Part shown: piece by piece, positions 35,159 through 49,177 of the stretch
How the letters are laid out: the number at the start of each line of letters is the position of its first letter
Position numbering within the stretch: the stretch's first letter is position 1
Source: Roseibium hamelinense
Lineage (GTDB): Bacteria > Pseudomonadota > Alphaproteobacteria > Rhizobiales > Stappiaceae
DNA length: 64,000 nucleotides
Direction of reading: 5' to 3'
NCBI RefSeq assembly: GCF_007830545.1
Contig: NZ_VLLF01000010.1
Location: 62,001-126,000 of the forward strand
Translations under genes and position numbers: made by a program
The notes under the pieces: model-generated
Seen by the model: the letters and a program-made list of their open reading frames with translations, nothing else
Told to the model about the DNA's origin: nothing
The model's database searches: none

Positions 35159-35176
35159 AGCGGCCCTGAGGCCGCT
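35159..35176 (-). terminator. Hairpin 3' of acnA, possible terminator
   Basis: AGCGGCC (35159-35165) and GGCCGCT (35170-35176) form a perfect 7-bp stem with a CTGA loop, 21 bases beyond the acnA stop. On the minus strand it is followed by TTTGGCGTTTG, a weak T tail. It probably ends or stabilises the acnA message. Confidence 0.45.
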
Positions 35177-35196
35177 CTGGGGTATTCCTCTCTGCT

Positions 35197-37941
<2,745 letters not shown>

Positions 37942-38389
37942 GGCGCGTGGTCTCCTTCATTGGCCGGACGGTTTGGCCGCATCCTGCCAACCTCCGGTCT
38001 ACACTCTGAACTGGCTTTACACTGAGCAAAGCCGTTTATACCGCCATCGGCTCCGCATTGGACATAAACAGAGCCTCTCCCCCATTCATACCCCTGCGAA
38101 TTCGCGGGATGTTGTACGAAATTCTGGCTATAATCGCCAGACATCTCAATGTGATGTAAGTGCGCGAGGTTTACTTTTCACCCGGCAGGCCGGATTTGAA
38201 CCGGGCTCGACCGAGGTAAGAGATGAACTGAAACGGTCCGGTGCGGGCCGTCGTTCAGGATGCTGAAAAAAGATTGCATACCGTTGTATACTGAATTATG
38301 TAGTGCCCAGCGAGCTTCCCCGGCGAGCCAGTAATTGTGCGGTCCGGCGCGAGAAGCTCTTCCCATCACGACATGACGCCGGGGGTCCC
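37942..38389. promoter_or_regulatory. acnA/acnB divergent control region
   Basis: These 448 bases separate the two aconitase genes. A TATACT at 38287-38292 could be the -10 box of acnB. It sits inside GCATACCGTTGTATAC, two GTATAC-like words that resemble GntR-type operators. At 38184-38215 the minus strand reads CGGTTCAAATCCGG, like the T-arm of a tRNA, but no complete tRNA is present. No protein-coding frame is credible. Confidence 0.35.
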
Positions 38390-41182
<2,793 letters not shown>

Positions 41183-41451
41183 GAGCTGACAAAGCGAGTT
41201 GAGTGGCGGCCGCTCGGCCAGCGCCTGAGATCGGGAAAGACCGGCCAGGCTCTGGTGGTGCGGCCGTCATTATTCTGTCATGCTCGGATGCGCCAAGATG
41301 CTGAAAGTTCTGAAATTTTCAGGCTGAAAACAGAAAACTGGCCTCAAAAGTAAACCAATCCGCAAGACTGTTGCCGTAACGCTCTGCCCATCAGTTATGG
41401 GAGGTTCCACGTCGCCGCCGCTTATCCGGCCGCGCAAGGAGTTTGAAGGCA

Positions 41452-43131
41452 GTGTTGAAGAATATATCGATCGTCAAGAAGATGCTTGGCGTTATCACCC
41501 TTTTGAGCGTTGCGTCCGCCGGCACGGCCTGGTTCGCCTATAATCAGCTCGATGCCGTCACAACGGCCTTTAACAAGGTTGGTCAATCCGAAGAAGCGGC
41601 CCGCGAGGCCATGGATCTTCGGATCGATATCGTTGCCATCAGCCGGATGACCTACCAGTTGGCAGTGGATACCGAGAACGCCTCCGAGTACCACGCCCAG
41701 AACAAACGCCGCAGCGAGGAAATGCTCGGTCGCCTGCCGAAGCTTGAAGCTGTCGCTGACCGCGAGCAAAAATCGCAACTCACTGCGATCAAAAGCGCAT
41801 TGACCGCCTACTTCTCTGACATTGAAAAAATGATTCAGATGGCGGAACAGGCGCCGGAAGACGCAGCGGCGATTTCCCAAGCCCTTGATGTTGCGCTGGC
41901 CGGTCAGAAAAACGTCACTGATACGGTCAAGGCCTACAGCCAGTATTCGGCGCAGGCCATGGCCGACGAGCGGGCCCGCGCAAGTGCCGAAGCCCAATCG
42001 GCCGCCCTTAATCTGGTTGTTGCTGCAGCGCTGGCCGTTTTGTTCTGTATCGTGCTCGGCGTTTGGATTTCGCGCTACGGGATTTCCAAACCAATCGCGG
42101 ATATCGTCCTCACCTTCAAGGAGATGGCGAAAGGCAATCTTGATGTCGCCATTGCGGGCACCGACCGCGCCGACGAAATCGGCGACCTTGCAAAGACCGC
42201 GCATTTTTTCAAGGAACAGGCTGAAAACAGTGCGCGCATGACCGCAGAGGCAGAAAAGCAGCAGGCGACAGCCGAAGCTGAACGCAAGCGTCAGCTGACC
42301 GAGATGGCGGGCCAATTCGAAAATGCCGTCGGCGGCATCGTCCAGTCCGTCTCAGCGGCGGCGAGTCAGTTGGAAGGCTTCTCCCGCGAAATGGCAGAGA
42401 CGGCCAACCTGACCTCAGACAGGTCTTCCACCGTAGCCACGACATCTGAAGAAGCGTCGCACAATGTGGAGACGGTCGCGTCTGCTACGGAAGAATTGAC
42501 CGCCTCCGTCCAGGAAATTTCAGGTCAGGTCGAGCGGTCCAATCAAATCTCCGAGGAAGCAGCCCGCGATGCGGATTCCGCGGCCGGCAAGGTTCACGGA
42601 CTGTCAAGTGCCGCCCAGAAGATCGGCGATATTGTCGAGCTGATCTCTGGGATTGCTGAGCAGACCAATCTTCTCGCGCTGAACGCCACTATTGAGGCTG
42701 CACGCGCTGGCGAAGCGGGCAAAGGCTTTGCGGTCGTTGCCGCCGAGGTAAAAGAGCTGGCAACACAGACAGCCAAGGCAACCGAGGAAATTTCGGCGCA
42801 AATTGCCGGCATCCAGTCTTCGACCAACGAATCTGCCACGGCCATCAATGGCGTTGCTGAAACAATCAGCCGTGTGAAAGATATTAGCACGGCCGTTGCT
42901 GCCTCCGTTGAACAGCAGGCCGCAGCCACTCAGGAAATTGCGTCAAACATCCAGCAGGCTGCCGCCGGTACGGCCGAAGTATCAAGGTCAATCGCGACCG
43001 TTACGGAGGCCGCGGAAAAGTCGAGTTCGACCGCCAACCAGGTTTTGCAGGCTTCAGGAGATCTGGCAAAACAGGCAGAGTTCCTGCGCTCAGAACTGGA
43101 TAAATTCCTGTCGACAGTTCGCGCAGCCTAA
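41452..43131 (+). CDS. Methyl-accepting chemotaxis protein
   Basis: This chemoreceptor of about 559 residues has TM1 (about 10-30), a helical periplasmic ligand domain of about 150 residues (four-helix-bundle type), TM2 ([19 protein letters not shown]), HAMP, and a cytosolic signalling domain with the hairpin [18 protein letters not shown]. No CheR-tethering pentapeptide is present. GTG at 41452 is 10 bases after AAGGAG; TTG at 41443 is too close to that site and TTG at 41455 is a further option. It follows acnB after about 270 bases that contain no gene and ends in a strong terminator. Confidence 0.92.
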   Translation: MLKNISIVKKMLGVITLLSVASAGTAWFAYNQLDAVTTAFNKVGQSEEAAREAMDLRIDIVAISRMTYQLAVDTENASEYHAQNKRRSEEMLGRLPKLEAVADREQKSQLTAIKSALTAYFSDIEKMIQMAEQAPEDAAAISQALDVALAGQKNVTDTVKAYSQYSAQAMADERARASAEAQSAALNLVVAAALAVLFCIVLGVWISRYGISKPIADIVLTFKEMAKGNLDVAIAGTDRADEIGDLAKTAHFFKEQAENSARMTAEAEKQQATAEAERKRQLTEMAGQFENAVGGIVQSVSAAASQLEGFSREMAETANLTSDRSSTVATTSEEASHNVETVASATEELTASVQEISGQVERSNQISEEAARDADSAAGKVHGLSSAAQKIGDIVELISGIAEQTNLLALNATIEAARAGEAGKGFAVVAAEVKELATQTAKATEEISAQIAGIQSSTNESATAINGVAETISRVKDISTAVAASVEQQAAATQEIASNIQQAAAGTAEVSRSIATVTEAAEKSSSTANQVLQASGDLAKQAEFLRSELDKFLSTVRAA

Positions 43132-43153
43132 AAATAGCGTTGCATTTCGCCGC

Positions 43154-43183
43154 AAACACCCCGGCCCAAGCCGGGGTGTTTTT
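43154..43183 (+). terminator. Rho-independent terminator of the chemoreceptor gene
   Basis: AAACACCCCGGC (43154-43165) and GCCGGGGTGTTT (43170-43181) form a perfect 12-bp stem with loop CCAA, running into a T tract. It lies 22 bases after the stop and separates the gene from ccmA. Confidence 0.9.
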
Positions 43184-43263
43184 AATACAGCCGGTTTTCG
43201 CGCTTGCATTTGCGGGCCTCAGGCACCTAACAAGGGTCAGCAAGACCAACCTGGAGCCTTTCC

Positions 43264-43899
43264 CTGAAACTGACAGCCGACAATTTGACGATCGATCGCG
43301 GTGACCGTCGGGTGTTCACGGGACTGTCGTTTTCTGTTGGAAGCGGTGCATCGCTGCAGGTGACCGGCGCAAATGGCATCGGCAAATCTTCCTTGTTGCG
43401 CACCATTGCCGGATTGGTTTCCTTGACCGAAGGAGAGCTCACAGTCGAAGACGGGGATCCTGAGCTTACTGTCGGCGAGCACTGCCACTATTTCGGCCAC
43501 CAAAACTCCAACAAGCCAGCCCTGACTGCCCTGGAAAACCTCAGTTTTTGGCGCGATTTCACTGCGCCTATGTCAAAAACGGTTTTCGACGGTTCGGCGC
43601 AGGCACCGCTGGCCGCGCTGGAAATGCTCGGGATAGGCCATACCGCCAGCATACCAGCGGCTTACTTGTCGGCCGGTCAGGGGCGCCGCCTCGCACTGGC
43701 CCGCCTTATAGTGACACCACGCCCGATCTGGCTCATGGACGAACCCACATCCGCGCTCGATACGACATCGGAAGCTCATCTCCTCTACCTCATGAACCTG
43801 CACTTGAAACGCGGCGGCATGATCATCACCGCTACGCACACCGAACTTGCCTTAAGCAAAAAACAAAAGCTTCACCTTCAAGCGGCGGAGTTGGCATGA
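43264..43899 (+). CDS. ccmA: Heme exporter ATP-binding protein CcmA
   Basis: CcmA is the ATPase of the CcmABCD complex that releases holo-CcmE during cytochrome c maturation. The protein of about 211 residues has Walker A GANGIGKSS, the signature AYLSAGQGRRL and Walker B IWLMDEPTSALD. The natural N-terminus (LKLTADNLTIDRGDRRVF) is in frame upstream of the first TTG (43285). The only fitting start is CTG at 43264, which has GGAG 7 bases upstream. No ATG or GTG occurs back to the in-frame stop. It overlaps ccmB by four bases. Confidence 0.92.
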   Translation: MKLTADNLTIDRGDRRVFTGLSFSVGSGASLQVTGANGIGKSSLLRTIAGLVSLTEGELTVEDGDPELTVGEHCHYFGHQNSNKPALTALENLSFWRDFTAPMSKTVFDGSAQAPLAALEMLGIGHTASIPAAYLSAGQGRRLALARLIVTPRPIWLMDEPTSALDTTSEAHLLYLMNLHLKRGGMIITATHTELALSKKQKLHLQAAELA

Positions 43900-44567
43900 C
43901 CGGGTGGATGGGGTCGCTTTTTCGGCGCGAGTTGCGCCTTGCCGTGCGCGTTGGCGGCAGCGGACTTGTTGGCGTCCTGTTCTTCCTGGCTGTGGTAACA
44001 GTCATCCCATTCGGCGTTGGCCCGGACCTTAATCTCCTTGCCCGCATCGGCCCTGCGGTTTTGTGGATCGGCGCTCTGCTCGCGACACTGCTTGGTCTCG
44101 ATCGGTTGTTTCAGGCAGACCGAGACGACGGCGCATTGGATCTGATCTTGATGTCCGGGCGGCCGACGGAATTGGTCGTTCTGGTGAAATGTGCGGCGCA
44201 TTGGGTGGCAACCGGCCTTCCGCTTGTGATCGCAGCTCCAGTGCTTGCGATCTTTTTGAATCTCGAACCCGTTGCCATTGGGGCGGTTACGATCACCCTT
44301 CTCGTCGGAACGCCTGCCCTGACATTAATCGGCGCCATTGGTGCATCCCTGACCGTGACTTTGCGCCGTGGCGGCCTGCTGCTTGCTGTGCTTGTAATCC
44401 CGTTGGCGATCCCGGTGCTGATCTTCGGGGTCAGTGCGGCTGATGCCGCGGTAAATGATCCGGTACCATTCCTCACACCGTTTTCGATTCTTTGCGCGCT
44501 AACGCTGATTTCAGCCGTCGTCGGTCCCTTTGCATCTGCCGCTGCATTGCGGTTCTCGTCAGACTGA
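43896..44567 (+). CDS. ccmB: Heme exporter membrane protein CcmB
   Basis: This 223-residue inner-membrane protein has six hydrophobic helices and pairs with CcmA. It opens MTGWMGSLFRRELRLAVR and contains LDRLFQADRDDGALDLIL, a typical CcmB stretch, and PLAIPVLIFGV. Its ATG lies inside the ccmA stop (ATGA), so translation is coupled. An 82-base gap precedes ccmC. Confidence 0.95.
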   Translation: MTGWMGSLFRRELRLAVRVGGSGLVGVLFFLAVVTVIPFGVGPDLNLLARIGPAVLWIGALLATLLGLDRLFQADRDDGALDLILMSGRPTELVVLVKCAAHWVATGLPLVIAAPVLAIFLNLEPVAIGAVTITLLVGTPALTLIGAIGASLTVTLRRGGLLLAVLVIPLAIPVLIFGVSAADAAVNDPVPFLTPFSILCALTLISAVVGPFASAAALRFSSD

Positions 44568-44649
44568 CACAATGGTTTGATTGCATTTAGTGCAGGCTGC
44601 GGCTCTGTTGTCCATTGAAGACCGTGAATTGGTGATTTAGAACAATCTC

Positions 44650-45417
44650 ATGGCAATTTGGGATTTCGCAAATCCGACGCGGTTCGTGCGTCTTGTTGAT
44701 CGGACGCTTCCATGGCTGGTAACGGCCTGCGTGATCGCTTTCGGTATCGGTCTTTACAAAAGTTTCTTTATGGCGCCCGAGGATTACCAGCAAGGCGACA
44801 CCGTGCGGATCATGTTCATCCATGTCCCGGCCGCGTGGCTGGCCATGATGTGTTATTCGGTCATGGCATTGTCGTCGCTGGGGACGCTGGTGTGGAAGCA
44901 CCCGCTCGCGGACGTATCCGCCAAGGCGGCCGCTCCACTTGGTGCTGCGTTCACTTTTATTTCGCTCATCACCGGCTCACTCTGGGGAAAACCGATGTGG
45001 GGCACTTACTGGGTGTGGGATGCGCGGCTGACATCCGTTTTGGTGCTGTTCATCATGTATCTCGGCCTCATGGCCCTTTGGCGTACCATGGAAGACCCGA
45101 TCAAGGCCGGAAAAGCCGCTGCCGTTTTGACTCTCGTTGGAGCGCTTAACCTGCCGATCATCAAATTTTCCGTAGACTGGTGGAACACGCTCCACCAGCC
45201 GGCAAGCGTCATCCGCATGGACGGGCCGACCATTCATCCAGACATCCTGGTGCCGCTGCTGGTCATGGCTCTTGCCTTCACCCTACTCTTTTTCACGTTG
45301 CATCTGATGGCGATGCGCAATGAGGTGATGCGTCGTCGTGTCCGGGCCATGCGATTGAAAGCAGCGGCTGGCCCACGGGCAGCGAGCGCCACGGCAGCAC
45401 CGCAACCGGCCGAATGA
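44650..45417 (+). CDS. ccmC: Heme exporter protein CcmC
   Basis: This 255-residue membrane protein has six helices and the tryptophan-rich heme-handling motif WGTYWVWDARLTS. CcmC attaches heme to CcmE. Conserved histidines occur in FIHVPAAW and NTLHQPAS. It overlaps ccmD by four bases. The C-terminal tail is Ala-rich and probably disordered. Confidence 0.97.
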   Translation: MAIWDFANPTRFVRLVDRTLPWLVTACVIAFGIGLYKSFFMAPEDYQQGDTVRIMFIHVPAAWLAMMCYSVMALSSLGTLVWKHPLADVSAKAAAPLGAAFTFISLITGSLWGKPMWGTYWVWDARLTSVLVLFIMYLGLMALWRTMEDPIKAGKAAAVLTLVGALNLPIIKFSVDWWNTLHQPASVIRMDGPTIHPDILVPLLVMALAFTLLFFTLHLMAMRNEVMRRRVRAMRLKAAAGPRAASATAAPQPAE

Positions 45418-45623
45418 CGATGAATCCATTTGACCTTGGCCCGCACGCGGGCTTTATCATCGCCTCCTATGTGACGACGTTTGGGATCGTAGCAGGGCTC
45501 ATCCTTTGGGTACTGATCGACCGGGCGAAACAAAAATCCGACCTTGCGGACCTTGAAGCGCAGGGCATCAAACGAAGCGCCGCCACGTCCCAAGACCCTG
45601 CGAGCGAGGAGACTTCCGGCTAA
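45414..45623 (+). CDS. ccmD: Heme exporter protein CcmD
   Basis: This small 69-residue protein has one membrane helix (GFIIASYVTTFGIVAGLILWVLI), then RAKQKSDLADLEAQGIKR. It stabilises holo-CcmE in the CcmABCD complex. The first ATG overlaps the ccmC stop and a second in-frame ATG at 45420 is possible. The gene is diverged in sequence but typical in place and shape. Confidence 0.92.
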   Translation: MTMNPFDLGPHAGFIIASYVTTFGIVAGLILWVLIDRAKQKSDLADLEAQGIKRSAATSQDPASEETSG

Positions 45624-45625
45624 CC

Positions 45626-46246
45626 ATGAGCGAGAACACCTCCACCGCACCACAGCCGGAATCTGGAAAGCCCCGGCGCCGAATTCCAGTCCTTATTCTG
45701 TTGCCATTGGTTATTTTTGGCGCGCTCGCAGGTTTGTTTTTGTTTCAACTGACCTTGGGGAATGATCCAAGCCAGATCCCTTCGGTGTTGATTGGAAAAG
45801 AAGCGCCGGACCAGAGCCTGCCGCCGGTGGAAGGCCTAACACTTGAGGGCAAAGTTATGCCCGGTTTCTCAAAGCAGGATCTGCTGGGCAAGGTATCGGT
45901 TGTCAATGTATTTGCCTCGTGGTGCGCGCCCTGTCGGCAGGAACACCCGCTACTGGAGGAGCTGGCGAAGATCGACGGCATCCAGATGATCGGCATAAAC
46001 TACAAGGACAATCCGGAAAACGCCCGGCGCTTTCTCGGCAGCCTCGGCAATCCTTATGATCGTGTGGGTGCAGACAACACTGGGCGTGCGGCGATTGATT
46101 GGGGGGTCTATGGCGTACCCGAAACCTTTATCGTTGGCCCTGAAGGAACGATCCGCTACAAATTCATTGGCCCTCTGAGCCCGGACAGTTACCAAACAGT
46201 CTTCTTGCCTGAACTTTCCAAAGTCCGCGATAGTGCTCCAGACTAA
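45626..46246 (+). CDS. ccmG: Thiol:disulfide interchange protein CcmG/DsbE
   Basis: This 206-residue, membrane-anchored thioredoxin-like protein (one N-terminal helix, LPLVIFGALAGLFLFQ) has the active site WCAPC in FASWCAPCRQEH. It reduces apocytochrome c cysteines before heme ligation. The cis-proline loop GVPETF is present. It follows ccmD by 2 bases, closing the ccmABCDG operon. The genes ccmE, ccmF and ccmH are not in this window. Confidence 0.96.
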   Translation: MSENTSTAPQPESGKPRRRIPVLILLPLVIFGALAGLFLFQLTLGNDPSQIPSVLIGKEAPDQSLPPVEGLTLEGKVMPGFSKQDLLGKVSVVNVFASWCAPCRQEHPLLEELAKIDGIQMIGINYKDNPENARRFLGSLGNPYDRVGADNTGRAAIDWGVYGVPETFIVGPEGTIRYKFIGPLSPDSYQTVFLPELSKVRDSAPD

Positions 46247-46368
46247 CAAATGTCCTGAGACATCGTTAAACACCGCCATCGTTCGCTGAAACGTGAAAAG
46301 CAATCATCCACACGTGTGTCACCAGCTCGTGACTCGCGCTTCATCCAGCTTTTCGCTAGTTTACCGCC

Positions 46369-47157
46369 ATGATTACCTACCAAGAAATACGTATATCGTG
46401 GAAAAAGCGCGCGGCTCGGATCCACTTGCCGCTCCTTGTCTTCGCATCAGCTGCGATCACGGTGCTAGCTGGCCCTGCACTCGCACAAGAGCGGCCAAAA
46501 GTCGTGGCTGAATTATTTACCAGCCAAGGATGTTCCTCCTGCCCGCCGGCGGACAAACTGCTGAAGGAGCTGGCGACCGACAGCGATATTCTGGCATTAA
46601 CGCTCAACGTAGACTACTGGGACTATCTCGGCTGGAAAGACACGCTCGGCGAGCCGGCGCATTCAGAGCGACAACGGCTCTATGCTGCGCGCCGCGGAGA
46701 CCGCTCAGTCTACACGCCGCAAATCGTGGTCAACGGCAATGAACATGTGGTTGGCAGCCGAAAAGGCGATGTGATGAGCGCGCTCAAGCGGGCGGATCCG
46801 TTCTCGGCAACTGTTGAAGTCTCCATGACTGATATGGGTCTTAAAACGACTGTCGATGGCACCTTGCCGGAAGGCACAAAGATGGCAACAGTCTTTTTTC
46901 TGCGAATCCGCGAATCCGAACAAGTTGACATAGGCCGCGGGGAAAATACCGGTCGGCAGATAACCTACGTCAATATCGCTCAGCCGGTACAGCCAATCGG
47001 AATGTGGTCCGGAGGAAAGGCGACCTTCCGTATGCCAAAGTCCGAAATGGTGAAAAACGGTGCAACGCGATGTGCTGTCCTGATCCAACTGGAAGACGAG
47101 ACGGGACCGGGACGGATCATTGGTGCCGGGGTGATGCAATGGGATGCCAAGTCCTAA
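46369..47157 (+). CDS. DUF1223 exported thioredoxin-like protein
   Basis: This 262-residue protein has a signal peptide (ASAAITVLAGPALAQ) and a DUF1223 domain. The N-terminal redox-like motif is SQGCSSCPPADK, then NVDYWDYLGWKD and YTPQIVVNG. The CxxC pair suggests thiol chemistry in the periplasm, in keeping with the neighbouring ccmG; its role is unproven. It follows ccmG by 122 bases on the same strand. Confidence 0.88.
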   Translation: MITYQEIRISWKKRAARIHLPLLVFASAAITVLAGPALAQERPKVVAELFTSQGCSSCPPADKLLKELATDSDILALTLNVDYWDYLGWKDTLGEPAHSERQRLYAARRGDRSVYTPQIVVNGNEHVVGSRKGDVMSALKRADPFSATVEVSMTDMGLKTTVDGTLPEGTKMATVFFLRIRESEQVDIGRGENTGRQITYVNIAQPVQPIGMWSGGKATFRMPKSEMVKNGATRCAVLIQLEDETGPGRIIGAGVMQWDAKS

Positions 47158-47274
47158 TCCGCCCCACAAAACAGGTGATGGCATTCCGCTTTCGCTTGCC
47201 TGAGCTGTGAAAACTGCTAGGGGTTTGGCCGGGCGCCAGACCGAAGGCGCGGACACGGCCACGGAGACGTTTTC

Positions 47275-48162
47275 ATGAGCCTTCGGCTGCAGGTCGGCTT
47301 TGCGAGCATCGCGATAGGCCTGCTGGTGCTCGGTCTGAAAATGGCATCCTATTGGCTGACCGGCTCTGTTGCGCTTCTGTCGGACGCCCTCGAGACGATC
47401 GTCAATGTTGCATCGTCATGCGCTGCCGTCTTTGCCATCTGGTTCGCATCCAAGCCTGCTGATTCCAACCATCCCTATGGACACGACAAGGCAGAGTATT
47501 TCGCGGCTGTTCTTGTTGGCGTAATGATTGTTCTCGCTGCAATCTCAATCTTTTATGCTGCTTGGCAGGGCTTTGTCGCTCCGAAGCCAATCTCTTTTTC
47601 CGCAACCGGTATCGGTGTGAACCTGCTGGCCGCTGTGATTAATGGCCTTTGGGCCTGGTTCCTTGTCGGATTCGGACGCAAGAACAGATCACCTGCACTG
47701 TCTGCTGACGGACGGCATCTTTATACTGATGTCGCAAGCTCCCTAGGAGTTGTTGCCGGTGTCCTGCTGGTGTTTGCCACCGGGTGGCGCTGGTTAGACT
47801 CGCTACTTGCGTTGCTGGTTGGTTTGACAGTTCTCTGGTCGGGCTGGAACGTCATGAAGGAATCTGTCAGTGGCTTGATGGATGAAGCAGCATCCGAAGA
47901 CGTGCTTGAAAAGATCCGCGGCCTAATCAGTGAACATGGTGACGGCGCGCTTGAAGCCCACGACCTGCGTACCCGCCTGGCCGGCCGGATCACCTTCGTC
48001 GACTTTCATCTAGTCGTACCCGGAGCGATGACAGTGGAGACCGCACACGACATCTGCGATCGGATCGAAGAGGCTATCGCCTCCGACATTCCCGGCGCAC
48101 GCATCACGATCCATGTCGAACCGGAGCACAAGGCAAAGCACTCAGGCATTGTGGTGCTTTGA
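47275..48162 (+). CDS. Cation diffusion facilitator transporter
   Basis: This 295-residue protein has six membrane helices and a C-terminal cytosolic domain. Metal-site residues appear in LLSDALETIVNV (TM2), HPYGHDKAEYF (loop after TM2) and ADGRHLYTDVASSLG (TM5, the HxxxD pattern). It exports zinc, iron or manganese from the cytoplasm by proton exchange; the metal is not determinable here. It starts 25 bases upstream of a HAD gene on the same strand. Confidence 0.93.
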   Translation: MSLRLQVGFASIAIGLLVLGLKMASYWLTGSVALLSDALETIVNVASSCAAVFAIWFASKPADSNHPYGHDKAEYFAAVLVGVMIVLAAISIFYAAWQGFVAPKPISFSATGIGVNLLAAVINGLWAWFLVGFGRKNRSPALSADGRHLYTDVASSLGVVAGVLLVFATGWRWLDSLLALLVGLTVLWSGWNVMKESVSGLMDEAASEDVLEKIRGLISEHGDGALEAHDLRTRLAGRITFVDFHLVVPGAMTVETAHDICDRIEEAIASDIPGARITIHVEPEHKAKHSGIVVL

Positions 48163-48186
48163 TTTTAGAGAGTTGAGAGGCTGCCC

Positions 48187-48861
48187 ATGGCGTTTGACGC
48201 AATCCTGTTCGACTGCGACGGCGTTCTCGTCGATTCGGAAATTATCTACGGCGCGGTGGAACAACTGTTTCTAAGCCGGTTGGGCCTTACTTACGACCAC
48301 GCCACTTACAGGACGCGTTTCACTGGCCTTGATCCGCGGGCCTATGTCCGCGAGGTCCAAGCCATTTACGCTCGGGAAATCGGCACCCCTTTCCCCGATG
48401 GTTTTTTTGATGACATGAATACCGAAATCGAAGCGCGTCTTGACACGGATTTGCAGGCGATACCCGGCATAGACCGACTGCTCGCCGGACTGAACGGAAA
48501 GACAAAGGCTGTTGCCTCATCTAGCCAGCTGGATCGCTTGCATCGAAAGCTCGCCAAAACGAAGCTCGCGCGCCACTTCGGCAGCCATGTGTATTCGGGG
48601 GAGCAGGTAGCGATGGGCAAGCCGGCGCCCGATCTCTTTTTATTCGCCGCTCGGCAGTTGGGCGTTGGACCGTCAAACTGCCTCGTGATTGAAGACAGCG
48701 CGAATGGCGTGAAGGCCGGTGTTTCTGCGGGCATGACTGTCTGGGGTTTTACCGGCGGAGGGCACAGCCATGCGCGGCATGAAACCGATCTCCTTGAAGC
48801 AGGAGCAGCGCAGGTATTTCCTTCTCACGAAACCATCGCCGCAGCGCTGCGGCAGCATTGA
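48187..48861 (+). CDS. HAD-superfamily phosphatase (phosphoglycolate/beta-PGM-like)
   Basis: This 224-residue HAD hydrolase has motif I FDCDGVLVDSE, motif II ASSSQLD, motif III KPAPD and motif IV VIEDSANGVKAG. The helical cap after motif I places it in the phosphoglycolate phosphatase/beta-phosphoglucomutase group. The substrate is unknown. It follows the transporter closely and may be cotranscribed. The downstream gap carries an unusual repeat. Confidence 0.92.
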   Translation: MAFDAILFDCDGVLVDSEIIYGAVEQLFLSRLGLTYDHATYRTRFTGLDPRAYVREVQAIYAREIGTPFPDGFFDDMNTEIEARLDTDLQAIPGIDRLLAGLNGKTKAVASSSQLDRLHRKLAKTKLARHFGSHVYSGEQVAMGKPAPDLFLFAARQLGVGPSNCLVIEDSANGVKAGVSAGMTVWGFTGGGHSHARHETDLLEAGAAQVFPSHETIAAALRQH

Positions 48862-48898
48862 AATGGTGCGTGATTGTTTGCACGCTCCGCCCTCTTTC

Positions 48899-48973
48899 GC
48901 AGAACTGAAAGGGGCGGCCGCCGGTCCAGTGTCGTGGGCAGGGAGCGGACCGGCGGCAGAACTGGAAGGGGTT
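48899..48973. repeat. Perfect 11-bp inverted repeat inside a 16-bp direct repeat
   Basis: GCCGCCGGTCC (48917-48927) and GGACCGGCGGC (48947-48957) are perfect inverted arms with a 19-base loop. They lie between GCAGAACTGAAAGGGG at the left end and GCAGAACTGGAAGGGG on the right, copies differing by one base. No T tract follows, so it is not a classical terminator. It lies 40 bases after the HAD stop in a 316-base gene-free gap (48862-49177). Confidence 0.6.
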
Positions 48974-49103
48974 TCCAGTATCAAGGTGGTCGGCTGCTCT
49001 CCTTGATGTAATTAACATAGGGATTGATGACGAGCTTCGTTGTGATGCATATCACACGGTGACCGTTTCCCAGCTAGATGGCGATCCGGTCCATCAATAA
49101 GAA

Positions 49104-49125
49104 AACCCGGGGCGTACCCCGGGTT
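49104..49125 (-). terminator. Rho-independent terminator of amtB
   Basis: AACCCGGGG (49104-49112) and CCCCGGGTT (49117-49125) form a perfect 9-bp stem with loop CGTA. On the minus strand a TTTTCTTATT tail follows. It lies 53 bases past the amtB stop. Confidence 0.8.
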
Positions 49126-49177
49126 AAGGTTGCGGTCCGAGCCAACGAGACCGCGTTGGGAGTTGATAGCGAACGCA

